Source: JBCDIQ01 sp039024295 | Lineage (GTDB): Bacteria; Bacteroidota; Bacteroidia; J057 | NCBI GenBank assembly: GCA_039024295.1 | Contig: JBCDIQ010000056.1 | Coordinates: 1 to 20,422 of the forward strand | DNA length: 20,422 bases | Reading direction: 5' to 3' | Shown: piece by piece, positions 1-6,410 of the stretch | Layout: each line of letters starts with the position of its first letter | Position numbering within the stretch: the first letter of the stretch is position 1 | Translations under genes and position numbers: made by a program | Notes under the pieces: model-generated | The model's input: the letters and a program-made list of their open reading frames with translations, nothing else | What the model was told of the DNA's origin: nothing | The model's database searches: none

Positions 1-1
1 A

Positions 2-2056
2 GAAGAAGGGGTTCGAGAACGTAAACTCTATCCGGTTCCTGATCATGCTGAAACCCTGGTTTCGCTCGTAACAGACGAAGAAGCACGCTACAATACCGTG
101 GAGTACCAGGTAAAACACCGACATAAAGAGCTAAAGACTTTAGCTGATTACCGAAAATCGCTCACCGGCCAACTGGCAAGTGCCATGCTTCAGGCCAGGC
201 TGAATGAAATTCGCCAACAACCGCAACCTCCCTTTTCGTTCTCTTACATGGGATACAGGCCTATGTCTCGTACAAAAGATGCTTTCTCCATGACAGCGTT
301 TGTGGCGGAAGATAAGTTTATGGAAGGCTTTAGAGCCATTATGGTAGAGAACGAACGAGCCAGACGATATGGATTCACCCAGACCGAACTGGAACGTCAG
401 AAAAAAAGCTGGATGGTTTCTGCTGAAAAGTCTGTGAAAGAAGCTGATAAAGTTGAATCTACCCGGCTCACGTGGAAGTTTGTACGAAACTACCTCAGCA
501 ATACCCCGGCAGTAAGTGCCGAGGATCGCCTGAAACTAGGACAATTGTTGATGCCCATTATTACCCTTCGGGATATCAACCAGATGTACCAATCGTGGCA
601 ATCCACTGAGAGTCAGGTAGTCACCATGATAGGAAATGGCAAAGCGGAAAATATGCCAGAGGAGGCTGAAATTCTTTCCTTTCTAAAGGGGTTGGAACTT
701 ATGGAACTTGCCCCCTATGAAGATGAGGCAGCAGATAAACCCTTGATGGCAGCAAAGCCTGCACCTGGAAAGATTGTGGGACGCAAAGACATTTCAGAAC
801 TTGGGGTTACGACCCTGTACCTTGGCAATGGCATCAAGGCCATCTTAAAGCCCACCAATTTCAAGAATGATGAAATCCTGATGTCTGCCTATAGCACCGG
901 GGGGTCTTCCCTCTATCCTGACCAGGATTTCCAATCAGCTTCTTATGCAGCACCTATCACCAGCAGTTCAGGACTCGGCCCTTACTCTAATGTCCAATTG
1001 CAAAAATATATGTCTGACAAGGTGGCAAGTGTCAGGCCCTACATTGGAGAAATAGAAGAGGGCTTCAGGGGAAGTTGTGCGCCAAAAGACCTGGAACTGC
1101 TGTTTCAGATGATTCATCTCTACATGACTGAGCCTCCCCGGGACGATGAAGCATTCCGCTCATTTATCGCCCAGCAGATGGCATTTATGCAAAATAGGTT
1201 TGCCAACCCTAATGTCTGGTTCAATAATGAAGTGCTCAAGGCGTTGTATCAAAATCACCCTCGTCGAAGGATCATGGGGGCTGAAGATTTGGAAAGAACC
1301 CATCCAGAACGTGTACACACTGTTTTTTTAGAGCGATTCTCACGGCCTGAAGGCTTCACCTTCGTATTTGTAGGGAACTTTGAGGTGGAGCAAATGGAAC
1401 AAATGCTCAAAAAATACCTGGCCAGTGTTCCTGCGAAAGGAAAAACAGAGACCTTCAAAAATGTAAATGCCTCCCCGGTATCAGGTCAGGTAAAGAAGGA
1501 GTTTCGCAAGGGAAAAGAACCCAAAAGTGCAGTATCCATCCATTACAAGGGAAAAATGGATTGGAGCCTTCGAAACCGCTGGCACATGAATGCCATGACC
1601 ATGGTTCTCCGCATTATGCTCAGGGAGTCACTTCGTGAGGACCTTGGTGGAGTATATGGCGTGTCAGTTAGGGCTTCTCCCAGTCGGTTCCCTGTGCAAG
1701 CATACGACATTAGCATTTCCTTTCAGTGTGCTCCAGAGAATGTTCCTAAGTTAGTCACATCGGTCAAACAGCAAATTGCGAGCTTGCAGTCAGGTGGACC
1801 GTCTGAAGCCAACCTGCAAAAGGTAAAGGAAACTCAGCGTAAGAGTTACGAAGTGGGGATTAAAGAAAACCGTACCTGGCTGTCTTACCTCAAGTTTTAT
1901 GACAGCAATGAGCTTGACCCAATGTTACTGCTGAGCACCCTGGATAGAGTAGATGCGCTCACGGCTGGTGAGGTCCAGAATGCCGCCAAACGATACCTGA
2001 ATGGCGACAATTATTTCGAGGCTGTTTTATTGCCTGAAGAGACCAGCGATAAATAA
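2..2056 (+). CDS. M16 family zinc-protease-like protein, 5' end outside window
   Basis: The reading frame is open from base 2, so the gene enters from the left and the visible 684 codons are the C-terminal part. The GTG at 98 is an internal codon and not the start. No HxxEH zinc site is visible; in two-repeat M16 proteins (PqqL-like, usually about 900 aa) that site lies in the first repeat, which would be upstream. From about base 790 a second M16 repeat begins, with 'TTLYLGNGIKAILKP' and the S/T-rich 'STGGSS' strand, and it ends with the C-terminal M16 signature 'LREDLGGVYGVSV'. By family knowledge the second half is non-catalytic and shapes the substrate chamber; Bacteroidota versions are usually exported or lipid-anchored, but the N-terminus is not seen. 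The gene converges with the next minus-strand gene after a 22-base gap. Family assignment is firm; substrate is unknown. Confidence 0.88.
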   Translation, partial: EEGVRERKLYPVPDHAETLVSLVTDEEARYNTVEYQVKHRHKELKTLADYRKSLTGQLASAMLQARLNEIRQQPQPPFSFSYMGYRPMSRTKDAFSMTAFVAEDKFMEGFRAIMVENERARRYGFTQTELERQKKSWMVSAEKSVKEADKVESTRLTWKFVRNYLSNTPAVSAEDRLKLGQLLMPIITLRDINQMYQSWQSTESQVVTMIGNGKAENMPEEAEILSFLKGLELMELAPYEDEAADKPLMAAKPAPGKIVGRKDISELGVTTLYLGNGIKAILKPTNFKNDEILMSAYSTGGSSLYPDQDFQSASYAAPITSSSGLGPYSNVQLQKYMSDKVASVRPYIGEIEEGFRGSCAPKDLELLFQMIHLYMTEPPRDDEAFRSFIAQQMAFMQNRFANPNVWFNNEVLKALYQNHPRRRIMGAEDLERTHPERVHTVFLERFSRPEGFTFVFVGNFEVEQMEQMLKKYLASVPAKGKTETFKNVNASPVSGQVKKEFRKGKEPKSAVSIHYKGKMDWSLRNRWHMNAMTMVLRIMLRESLREDLGGVYGVSVRASPSRFPVQAYDISISFQCAPENVPKLVTSVKQQIASLQSGGPSEANLQKVKETQRKSYEVGIKENRTWLSYLKFYDSNELDPMLLLSTLDRVDALTAGEVQNAAKRYLNGDNYFEAVLLPEETSDK

Positions 2057-2078
2057 GGGTGGCCGGATACCTCAAAGA

Positions 2079-2735
2079 TTAAGGCTGTACAGGTTTTCCT
2101 TGAACTATTAGCTGACCATTACTTAGCTGACTGAAAGTGGCCCTGTTGTCCAGTTCTCCACCTATTGAGCAATAGCTGTAATTTTGAAATACACCCTCGT
2201 TGTAAATATTTCCTAATGTAACAAAACGGGCTGATTGCGCATTCCTGGTAATCGCCTTAGGCCCTGCCCGGAACTCATATAAATCTATCTCGGCAGCCAA
2301 GCTATTGTCCAACTTGCCTTCATTTTCTATTTGGTGAACCTTTAGCTCACCATCATTCACAACGTAACCAGTTGATGCAATGCGTAGGGTATTTCTGGAA
2401 GAAAATAATTCTGCTCCTGGACCGATTTTGAGTTTTCCCGCAACTTCGAGGTCATATCCCGTGAAACTCACGGATTCCTGAATGATTACTTTTTCTTTGG
2501 GAGAAATAAATGTACCCGGATATCCTGGTTGCCAATTGGCAGGGTTTTCATACAACCCATCTTCTACCCCTAAAAAATAATAAGTGGTTGCAGGTTTTTC
2601 ACCATACTCAGGATTGAAGGATGGATTAAATACTAGCGCAAGAATTGCACAAGCTGTAAGAGCAGGAATGCCCCAAACAAGAACGGTTTTAAATACGGGG
2701 CGCTGATTCGCTTGAGGGGAGGTTTTCAATGGCAT
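2079..2735 (-). CDS. Membrane-anchored beta-rich surface protein, function unknown
   Basis: A 218-aa protein not matched to a named family. I use the ATG at 2735 in preference to the TTG six bases upstream. Residues 14-36 form one hydrophobic segment after a short basic N-terminus, which fits an N-in signal anchor or uncleaved signal. The rest is rich in short repeats of the form G-x-L, N-x-G and 'NEGKLDN', with alternating hydrophobic residues, typical of a small right-handed beta-helix. A 'NPANWQPGYPGT' stretch just after the anchor resembles the opening of Bacteroidota surface proteins with G8-like or similar beta-helical modules, but this is a resemblance in pattern only. There are few cysteines and no catalytic motif. 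A candidate promoter lies at 2764-2798. It is probably a periplasmic or surface structural protein. Confidence 0.6.
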   Translation of the reverse strand: MPLKTSPQANQRPVFKTVLVWGIPALTACAILALVFNPSFNPEYGEKPATTYYFLGVEDGLYENPANWQPGYPGTFISPKEKVIIQESVSFTGYDLEVAGKLKIGPGAELFSSRNTLRIASTGYVVNDGELKVHQIENEGKLDNSLAAEIDLYEFRAGPKAITRNAQSARFVTLGNIYNEGVFQNYSYCSIGGELDNRATFSQLSNGQLIVQGKPVQP

Positions 2736-2763
2736 ACACAATGATACGAATACACCATTAGTA

Positions 2764-2798
2764 CAAAAAAATAATATTACGAAAATAATTACATCAAA
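2764..2798 (-). promoter_or_regulatory. Candidate Bacteroidota-type promoter for the anchored beta-rich protein
   Basis: On the minus strand a TTTG element (2795-2798) is followed after 23 bases by TTTTTTTG (2764-2771), a near match to the TAnnTTTG -7 element of the Bacteroidota primary sigma factor. The region is A/T-rich and sits 28 bases before the chosen ATG. The second T of the -7 box should be A, so the match is imperfect. Confidence 0.35.
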
Positions 2799-2857
2799 CT
2801 ACACCTACTTCCCATCCCTTCTGGAATGGTTAAACTTGGTATAATACCCCTACATGG

Positions 2858-3454
2858 CTACAGATGCACATCAGAATACATCGCCACCAAGTCATCAAGT
2901 GACTCATAATCAAGTAATCCTTCTTCATCCAATGCCTCTTTTCCGATACTGATGCCATAAGGGCCAGATTCAGGATGAGATTCGAGGTAAACCCGTGCCT
3001 CTTCTAATGAGGGGAAACATAGTAGGGTTCGATCCAGGTATGCTTGCCAATTGTCCACCTCATTGGCATGTGTCAGTTGCACTTCTAACATCAATTGGTC
3101 ACCCGGTATGCGGGCCAACAGTTGTTCTAGGCTTTTAGAAGGGGAGCTTCCCGAAACCCTAAGAATTAATTTTTCAGCATAATTCCACAGCATTTCATCC
3201 CATTCCTCGGCAGGAAACGCCAGATAGGCAGGATCAAAGCTGAGGTCATTTATTTCTTCGAGGCTGGCCACATTCATTTCAAGCACTACAGCTGGGCCAT
3301 CTAGCCAGTTAACGATGTTCCAAACAGAAGTCAGGGGTAATTTTTCAAAAGCTCCTCTTTCCAGGCTAAAACTTACCAAATCAAACCCTACCGCAGCTGC
3401 GTAGCGAGCGTCTTGCAGGTTTGTGAGTCGACTGATTTTGAGAATGGGACGCAT
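2858..3454 (-). CDS. TrpF-like (phosphoribosylanthranilate isomerase-like) barrel protein, catalytic Cys missing
   Basis: A 198-aa protein starting at the ATG at 3454; a TTG 18 bases upstream overlaps the predicted -7 promoter box and is less likely. The N-terminus 'LKISRLTNLQDARYAAAVGFDLVSF' aligns in pattern with the first beta-alpha unit of phosphoribosylanthranilate isomerase, where TrpF has K-x-C-G-[IL]-T. Here the catalytic Cys and the following Gly are replaced by Ser and Arg. The second catalytic Asp and the C-terminal phosphate-binding glycine loop of TrpF are not recognisable either. I infer a non-canonical barrel with the TrpF ancestry but not TrpF activity. No trp genes are nearby. 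It lies downstream of rtcB on the same strand, with about 95 bases between and its own candidate promoter, so it need not be in the same transcript. Confidence 0.65.
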   Translation of the reverse strand: MRPILKISRLTNLQDARYAAAVGFDLVSFSLERGAFEKLPLTSVWNIVNWLDGPAVVLEMNVASLEEINDLSFDPAYLAFPAEEWDEMLWNYAEKLILRVSGSSPSKSLEQLLARIPGDQLMLEVQLTHANEVDNWQAYLDRTLLCFPSLEEARVYLESHPESGPYGISIGKEALDEEGLLDYESLDDLVAMYSDVHL

Positions 3455-3469
3455 ACCAATAGATTTCCG

Positions 3470-3498
3470 CAAAGATACACATTCTACCTTACCCCAAA
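3470..3498 (-). promoter_or_regulatory. Bacteroidota consensus promoter for the TrpF-like gene
   Basis: The minus strand shows TTTG (3495-3498), a 17-base spacer and TATCTTTG (3470-3477). The latter is a perfect match to the TAnnTTTG -7 element known for Bacteroidota. It lies 15 bases before the ATG at 3454, giving a short leader. This match is the best of its kind seen in the window. Confidence 0.55.
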
Positions 3499-3508
3499 TC
3501 CAGCTCTT

Positions 3509-3536
3509 CAGGATTATTTCCTGTATCAGACGATAC
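3509..3536 (-). other. Two small tandem inverted repeats after rtcB
   Basis: Downstream of the rtcB stop are two perfect 5-bp dyads with short loops: CAGGA-5-TCCTG (3509-3523) and GTATC-4-GATAC (3523-3536), sharing base 3523. There is no T-tract, so they are not a standard intrinsic terminator. They could protect the 3' end of the transcript; this is weak. Confidence 0.3.
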
Positions 3537-3549
3537 CTTAGCAGGTTTC

Positions 3550-4959
3550 TTAATCTGCCATTCGAACAATCTTAGGCTCAAACATACCGACTACCTCAAC
3601 CAAAGACTTTTGTCGCGCCATCACTTTGTGGATGTCCTTGTAGGCAATGGGTGATTCGTCAAGTCCTCCACCGATCAGGGTTACTCCCTTCTCGCGCAGA
3701 TGCTTGTTCAAAGCCGATCGGGTGGTGTTTACTTTCGCCTTAGAACGAGACATTTTCCGACCAGCCCCATGGGAAGCAGAATTAAACGATGCTTCATTAC
3801 CTTTTCCCCTTACCAAAAATCCCGGAGCAGTCATGGAGCCCGGGATGATCCCCAATTCTCCTTTCTTTGCGGGTGTGGCCCCTTTTCGATGTACAAACAC
3901 TTCCTGCCCATCAGCTAATTGTTCTTTCCAGGCGAAATTATGGTGGTTTTCCACCATAAACAGGGGTTTTTCACCCAGCGAACGAGCTATTCTACGATGA
4001 ATATGATGATGGCAAGCAGATGCGTAATCTCCTGCCATGTTCATTGCTCGCCAGTACTCCTGCCCCTCTTCTCGATCCATGTTTAACCATGCAAGGTGTT
4101 TGGCTTCTCGAGGCAACTGGGTTAGCTCCATCGCAAGTCGTGTGTAGTGCTGGGCAATGCTGGCACCTAGCCCCCTCGATCCAGAATGCGATAACAGGGC
4201 TGTATAGGTCCCAACAGGTAGGCCCCATTCATTCTCAGAATCAGAGAGTTGCAGCAGTCCAAACTCCACAAAATGGTTTCCTCCACCAGACGACCCAATT
4301 TGGCGTGCAGCCTTTCGGTGGAGGGACTTTACCAGAGGTATCTCCTGGAAAATGGAACGTTCCAGCAATTCATCTTCGTATGGATTTGAAACTGCTGAAT
4401 TTTGGCCAAAGGCGGTGTGATCCAGTAACGCTTGTTTGAGCCGCCGGTGATTACGGTTAAGGAAATCTCCTTTTAATCCAAATACACTCAGACACATCCG
4501 GCACCCGATATCTACCCCAACAGCATAAGGAATAATGGCGTTTTCGGTAGCAAGAACCCCTCCTATTGGTAATCCATATCCCTGGTGAGCATCTGGCATC
4601 AGTGCTCCCCCTCTAACTACAGGCAATCGTGCGGCCACATTCATTTGCTTCAAGGTACCAGGCTCAATTCCGTCTTCTCCAAAAACAGGATAGGTCAAAG
4701 GCCTTTCACGTAGCGAAGGCCTGATAATCCCAAAGCCTTTGTCCTCTTCAGCCCCCTGTAACTGTTTGGCCAATTCTCCCAGCACCTGATGCTCCAGGTA
4801 TTTTTCGGGAGTATGAAGAACGTTTGCAGCAAGGTCAAGAAGTGGGTTTCGCGCTTGGCGGCTCAACGTCGGGTGTTGAAAGGCCAACAACGCCAATGTG
4901 ATAGCTTCTTTATTTGAGTACCCAATTCGGGTAAGATGTTTTCGTTTGATTTTTGCCAT
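3550..4959 (-). CDS. rtcB: RtcB family 3'-phosphate/5'-hydroxyl RNA ligase
   Basis: This is the GTP- and Mn-dependent ligase that joins RNA 3'-phosphate or 2',3'-cyclic phosphate ends to 5'-OH ends, used for tRNA splicing in archaea and for RNA repair in bacteria. At 469 aa it is full length. Visible landmarks: 'MPDAHQGYGLPIGG' (metal-binding Asp and His, about residues 122-135), 'GVDIGCRM' with the metal Cys (about 153), 'GSSGGGNHFVEFG', 'LLSHSGSRG', 'VENHHNFAW', and 'SHGAGRKMSR', in which His397 should be the residue that becomes guanylylated. I chose the ATG at 4959, seven bases after the stop of the upstream acetyltransferase gene; an ATG at 4986 would overlap that gene by 20 bases. The N-terminal 75 residues are a basic helical extension starting 'MAKIKRKHLTRIGYSN'. 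No archease or PrfH gene is in the window. The linked tRNA array upstream makes tRNA repair an attractive but unproven role. Confidence 0.95.
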   Translation of the reverse strand: MAKIKRKHLTRIGYSNKEAITLALLAFQHPTLSRQARNPLLDLAANVLHTPEKYLEHQVLGELAKQLQGAEEDKGFGIIRPSLRERPLTYPVFGEDGIEPGTLKQMNVAARLPVVRGGALMPDAHQGYGLPIGGVLATENAIIPYAVGVDIGCRMCLSVFGLKGDFLNRNHRRLKQALLDHTAFGQNSAVSNPYEDELLERSIFQEIPLVKSLHRKAARQIGSSGGGNHFVEFGLLQLSDSENEWGLPVGTYTALLSHSGSRGLGASIAQHYTRLAMELTQLPREAKHLAWLNMDREEGQEYWRAMNMAGDYASACHHHIHRRIARSLGEKPLFMVENHHNFAWKEQLADGQEVFVHRKGATPAKKGELGIIPGSMTAPGFLVRGKGNEASFNSASHGAGRKMSRSKAKVNTTRSALNKHLREKGVTLIGGGLDESPIAYKDIHKVMARQKSLVEVVGMFEPKIVRMAD

Positions 4960-4966
4960 AAAAGTA

Positions 4967-5530
4967 TTAGCGAATGACAATTGCATGCATAATCAAATCC
5001 CGTGGACGACCGTCAGGACCTCGCTCATGGCTATAAGCCTTCCTAATCCCTTCATAGGTCATTCCTGCCTTTTCCATAACCCGCCCAGAAGCTGGGTTCA
5101 GAAGATCATGATGAGCTTCAATACGGTATAAAGCGGGAAAATACGTCCTAGCAAAATCCAGCACCCCTATCAATGCTTCGGTCATGTATCCATTACCCCA
5201 ATAAGGAACATCCACTGCATATCCGACCTCAGCAGACCAGGGACGCTCAAAGTGCAATCCTATGGTTCCAACCAGTCCCTTACGTCCATTGGGGATCACC
5301 CCAAATACATATGCCTGACCGGTATCCCAGCCCGCATTCAGGCGATTAATGGTTACGAGAGAGTCCTCAATGGAAACGTGAGCATCCCAGGTAAGGAAAT
5401 GAGCGACCTCTTCCTTGCTGGCATATCGATACATATCAGGGGCATCTTCAGGAGCAAGCCTGCGCAGTTGTAGTCGAGCAGTTTGAAAAGCCTCAGGCAG
5501 CAGGGTCGTTTTTTCTAGTGAGGGTTCCAT
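4967..5530 (-). CDS. GNAT family N-acetyltransferase, RimJ/RimL type
   Basis: A 187-aa single-domain GNAT enzyme expected to transfer acetyl from acetyl-CoA to a protein N-terminus or small amine. The open frame extends upstream to 5722, but that part overlaps a strong hairpin and a small gene, and the family begins at 'TARLQLRRLAPEDAP', so the ATG at 5530 is preferred. Visible features: the N-terminal 'RLxLRRL' strand, 'VGTIGLHF', the 'EVGYAVDVPYWGNGYMTEA' segment equivalent to the acetyl-CoA pyrophosphate loop (QxxGxG/A-like, with WGNGY), and 'RIEAHHDLLNPASGRVMEKAGMTYEG', the classic C-terminal motif with Asn-x-x-Ser and Lys-x-Gly-[MF]. It is seven bases upstream of rtcB and probably translationally linked to it. 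RimL of E. coli acetylates L12, but this family is broad, so the substrate here is unknown. Confidence 0.9.
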   Translation of the reverse strand: MEPSLEKTTLLPEAFQTARLQLRRLAPEDAPDMYRYASKEEVAHFLTWDAHVSIEDSLVTINRLNAGWDTGQAYVFGVIPNGRKGLVGTIGLHFERPWSAEVGYAVDVPYWGNGYMTEALIGVLDFARTYFPALYRIEAHHDLLNPASGRVMEKAGMTYEGIRKAYSHERGPDGRPRDLIMHAIVIR

Positions 5531-5556
5531 AAAGAAAAAAGGTTGAGAAAATAAAG

Positions 5557-5583
5557 GGGACCCCGGCTGGCTTACCGGGGCCC
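5557..5583 (-). terminator. Strong GC hairpin in the leader of the acetyltransferase gene
   Basis: The stem is GGG-CCCCGG (5557-5566, with one bulged A) paired with CCGGGG-CCC (5575-5583) around an 8-base loop. On the minus strand it is followed by a U-rich run (CTTTATTTTCTC). It sits 33 bases after the stop of the 59-aa gene and 26 bases before the acetyltransferase ATG. It could be a terminator for the upstream tRNA and small-gene transcript, or an attenuator or processing point inside a longer transcript. Confidence 0.55.
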
Positions 5584-5615
5584 GGGCGTTTCGCGGCTGT
5601 TGGCCGGAAATATGC

Positions 5616-5795
5616 TTAGTAAGCTGGGCCTGGCTCAATTTCCAATGCCAGCTTTTCGATGATTTGGTGGGCATCCCGCAACCTTGCACCCGTAAGCTCA
5701 CGATACCTACGGATGGCAGCAACTTTGCCTTGGTATACCAGGAGGGTCACCAGCTCTTGTTTTTGCTCCATCGTGATTTGATAAGATTTCATCAT
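5616..5795 (-). CDS. 59-aa mini-protein resembling the ribosomal L7/L12 C-terminal domain
   Basis: The ORF starts with tandem ATGs at 5795 and 5792. Residues 21-49 read 'YQGKVAAIRRYRELTGARLRDAHQIIEKL' in two pieces: 'GKVAAIRRYRELTG' and 'ARLRDAHQIIEKL'. This matches the pattern of the L7/L12 C-terminal core, K-x-x-x-I-K-x-x-R-x-x-T-G-L-x-L-K-E-A-K-x-x-V-E, which contacts translational GTPases on the ribosome. Known small 'L7/L12-like' proteins in bacteria carry only this helix-turn-helix. The N-terminal dimerisation and hinge regions of L12 are absent. The gene lies between a hydrophobic mini-ORF and the acetyltransferase, all on the same strand. Coding status rests on this pattern and the tandem start; the exact role is unknown. 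Confidence 0.65.
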   Translation of the reverse strand: MMKSYQITMEQKQELVTLLVYQGKVAAIRRYRELTGARLRDAHQIIEKLALEIEPGPAY

Positions 5796-5837
5796 GACGA
5801 TTAAGGTTGAGGGTGAAAGAAGAGGGTTTACGGCTCA

Positions 5838-5867
5838 CAGTTGGGTTGGATATAAATCCATCAACTG
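5838..5867 (-). repeat. Inverted repeat with neighbouring CAGTT copies
   Basis: The two-step stem CAGTTG / CAACTG and TGGAT / ATCCA encloses a 4-base loop. Between this and the stop of the 31-aa ORF the short word CAGTT recurs (minus strand), as is common in noncoding spacer sequence. There is no T-tract after the stem. It may fold in the transcript between the two small ORFs. Confidence 0.4.
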
Positions 5868-5889
5868 AAAACCGATAACTGCCAACTGA

Positions 5890-5985
5890 TTACTGGATGC
5901 TTGGCGGGTCCATGTCCTGGCTTGGATCGTGCTCAATCCAGATTTTCAAGACCCATAATGCCAAAGCGATGATGATGAGTTTCAT
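5890..5985 (-). CDS. 31-aa hydrophobic mini-ORF, possible small membrane protein
   Basis: The frame begins at an ATG 30 bases after the 3' end of tRNA-His and encodes a lysine at position 2 followed by a hydrophobic stretch to about residue 17 (LIIIALALWVLKIWI), then a polar acidic tail with 'HDPSQDMDPPSIQ'. This is the shape of a single-span small membrane protein. No family is recognised and no Shine-Dalgarno site is seen. Its strand and its position directly after the tRNA array suggest it could be on the same transcript. With only 32 codons, chance cannot be excluded. Confidence 0.4.
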   Translation of the reverse strand: MKLIIIALALWVLKIWIEHDPSQDMDPPSIQ

Positions 5986-6015
5986 GACAATAGAGTTTAA
6001 CCATTTAAAAACTAG

Positions 6016-6088
6016 GGAGCCAGACCGGATTCGAACCGGGATCTAACAGCACCACAAACTGTCGCTTTACCCTTAAGCTACAGGCTCC
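6016..6088 (-). tRNA. tRNA-His (anticodon GTG) with two stem mismatches
   Basis: The minus strand folds as a cloverleaf: acceptor GAGCCTG/CTGGCTC, D stem GCTT/AAGC, anticodon stem ACAGT/GCTGT with loop TTGTGGT (anticodon GTG), and T loop TTCGAAT. The extra G-1 (6088) faces C73 (6016), the identity pair of tRNA-His, which supports the call. Oddities are a T6-T67 mismatch in the acceptor stem and a C49-T65 mismatch in the T stem. CCA is not encoded. It is last in the array, 10 bases after tRNA-Cys. Confidence 0.87.
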
Positions 6089-6098
6089 ATATACTAAG

Positions 6099-6173
6099 AG
6101 GGCAGAGTTGGATTCGAACCCACGAAAAACTGGATTTGCAGTCCAGTGCCTTAAACCGCTTGGCTATCTGCCC
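6099..6173 (-). tRNA. tRNA-Cys (anticodon GCA)
   Basis: The acceptor stem GGGCAGA/TCTGCCC is perfect, the discriminator is T73 as expected for Cys, and the anticodon stem CTGGA/TCCAG encloses CTGCAAA (anticodon GCA). The D stem is GCC/GGC. The T loop is TTCGAAT, but the T stem has a G51-A63 mismatch. CCA is not encoded. It follows the degenerate unit by 5 bases. Confidence 0.9.
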
Positions 6174-6178
6174 TTGTG

Positions 6179-6249
6179 CGAGGCCAAATGGGGCTACTAC
6201 AATTTTCCCCTTTGAGTCGAGCTTTCACTTACCGTAAGCTACGGGCTCC
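6179..6249 (-). pseudogene. Degenerate tRNA-sized unit in the array
   Basis: This unit fills a full tRNA slot between tRNA-Gln and tRNA-Cys. Its 5' half (GGAGCCCGTAGCTTACGGTAA) closely resembles the start of tRNA-His, and its 3' part resembles the T arm and acceptor of tRNA-Phe (GGGGAAA, CCATT, GGCCTC against GGTCTC). Six of seven acceptor pairs can still form and a CTTAC/GTAAG hairpin replaces the D arm. No anticodon stem and no TTC T loop can be drawn. It is either a decayed tRNA or a tRNA-like structure with another use. Confidence 0.6.
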
Positions 6250-6258
6250 ATAATCCTG

Positions 6259-6329
6259 AAGGCAGGAGAGGAATCGAACCTCTGTAGCCGGAATCAAAAC
6301 CCGGTGCATTCCCATTATGCTACCTGCCT
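6259..6329 (-). tRNA. tRNA-Gln (anticodon TTG)
   Basis: All stems pair: acceptor AGGCAGG/CCTGCCT, D stem GCAT/ATGC, anticodon stem CCGGG/TCCGG-type with loop TTTTGAT (anticodon TTG), and T arm AGAGG-TTCGATT-CCTCT. The discriminator is T73. CCA is not encoded. It is the best-formed member of the array and starts 5 bases after tRNA-Phe. Confidence 0.92.
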
Positions 6330-6334
6330 TTGAG

Positions 6335-6406
6335 TGAGACCGAATGGAGTTGAACCATTTCCCCCTGCCCTTCAAACAGGTGCTCTACCGGTTGAGCTAC
6401 AGCCTC
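6335..6406 (-). tRNA. tRNA-Phe (anticodon GAA), unusual G37
   Basis: Acceptor GAGGCTG/CGGTCTC (two wobble pairs), D stem GCTC/GAGC, anticodon stem CCTGT/GCAGG with loop TTGAAGG (anticodon GAA), T arm AATGG-TTCAACT-CCATT, discriminator A73. Position 37 is G, whereas bacterial tRNA-Phe normally carries A37 for ms2i6A-type modification. It is first in the array, about 5 bases downstream of a candidate -7 box. Confidence 0.85.
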
Positions 6407-6410
6407 ATTT

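Noticed and set aside
98..100. GTG as the start of the M16 gene
   Set aside because: The frame is open back to base 2 and the upstream codons read as normal protein; the gene begins outside the window.
4020..4439. 139-codon plus-strand frame inside rtcB
   Set aside because: It is antisense to the conserved core of rtcB and has no recognisable domain.
3550..4959. RtcB2-PrfH ribosome repair pair
   Set aside because: No release-factor-like prfH gene is adjacent; the neighbours are a GNAT gene and a TrpF-like gene.
5531..5722. N-terminal 64-residue extension of the acetyltransferase
   Set aside because: It runs through a strong hairpin and overlaps the 59-aa gene in another frame, and the GNAT family starts at the later ATG.
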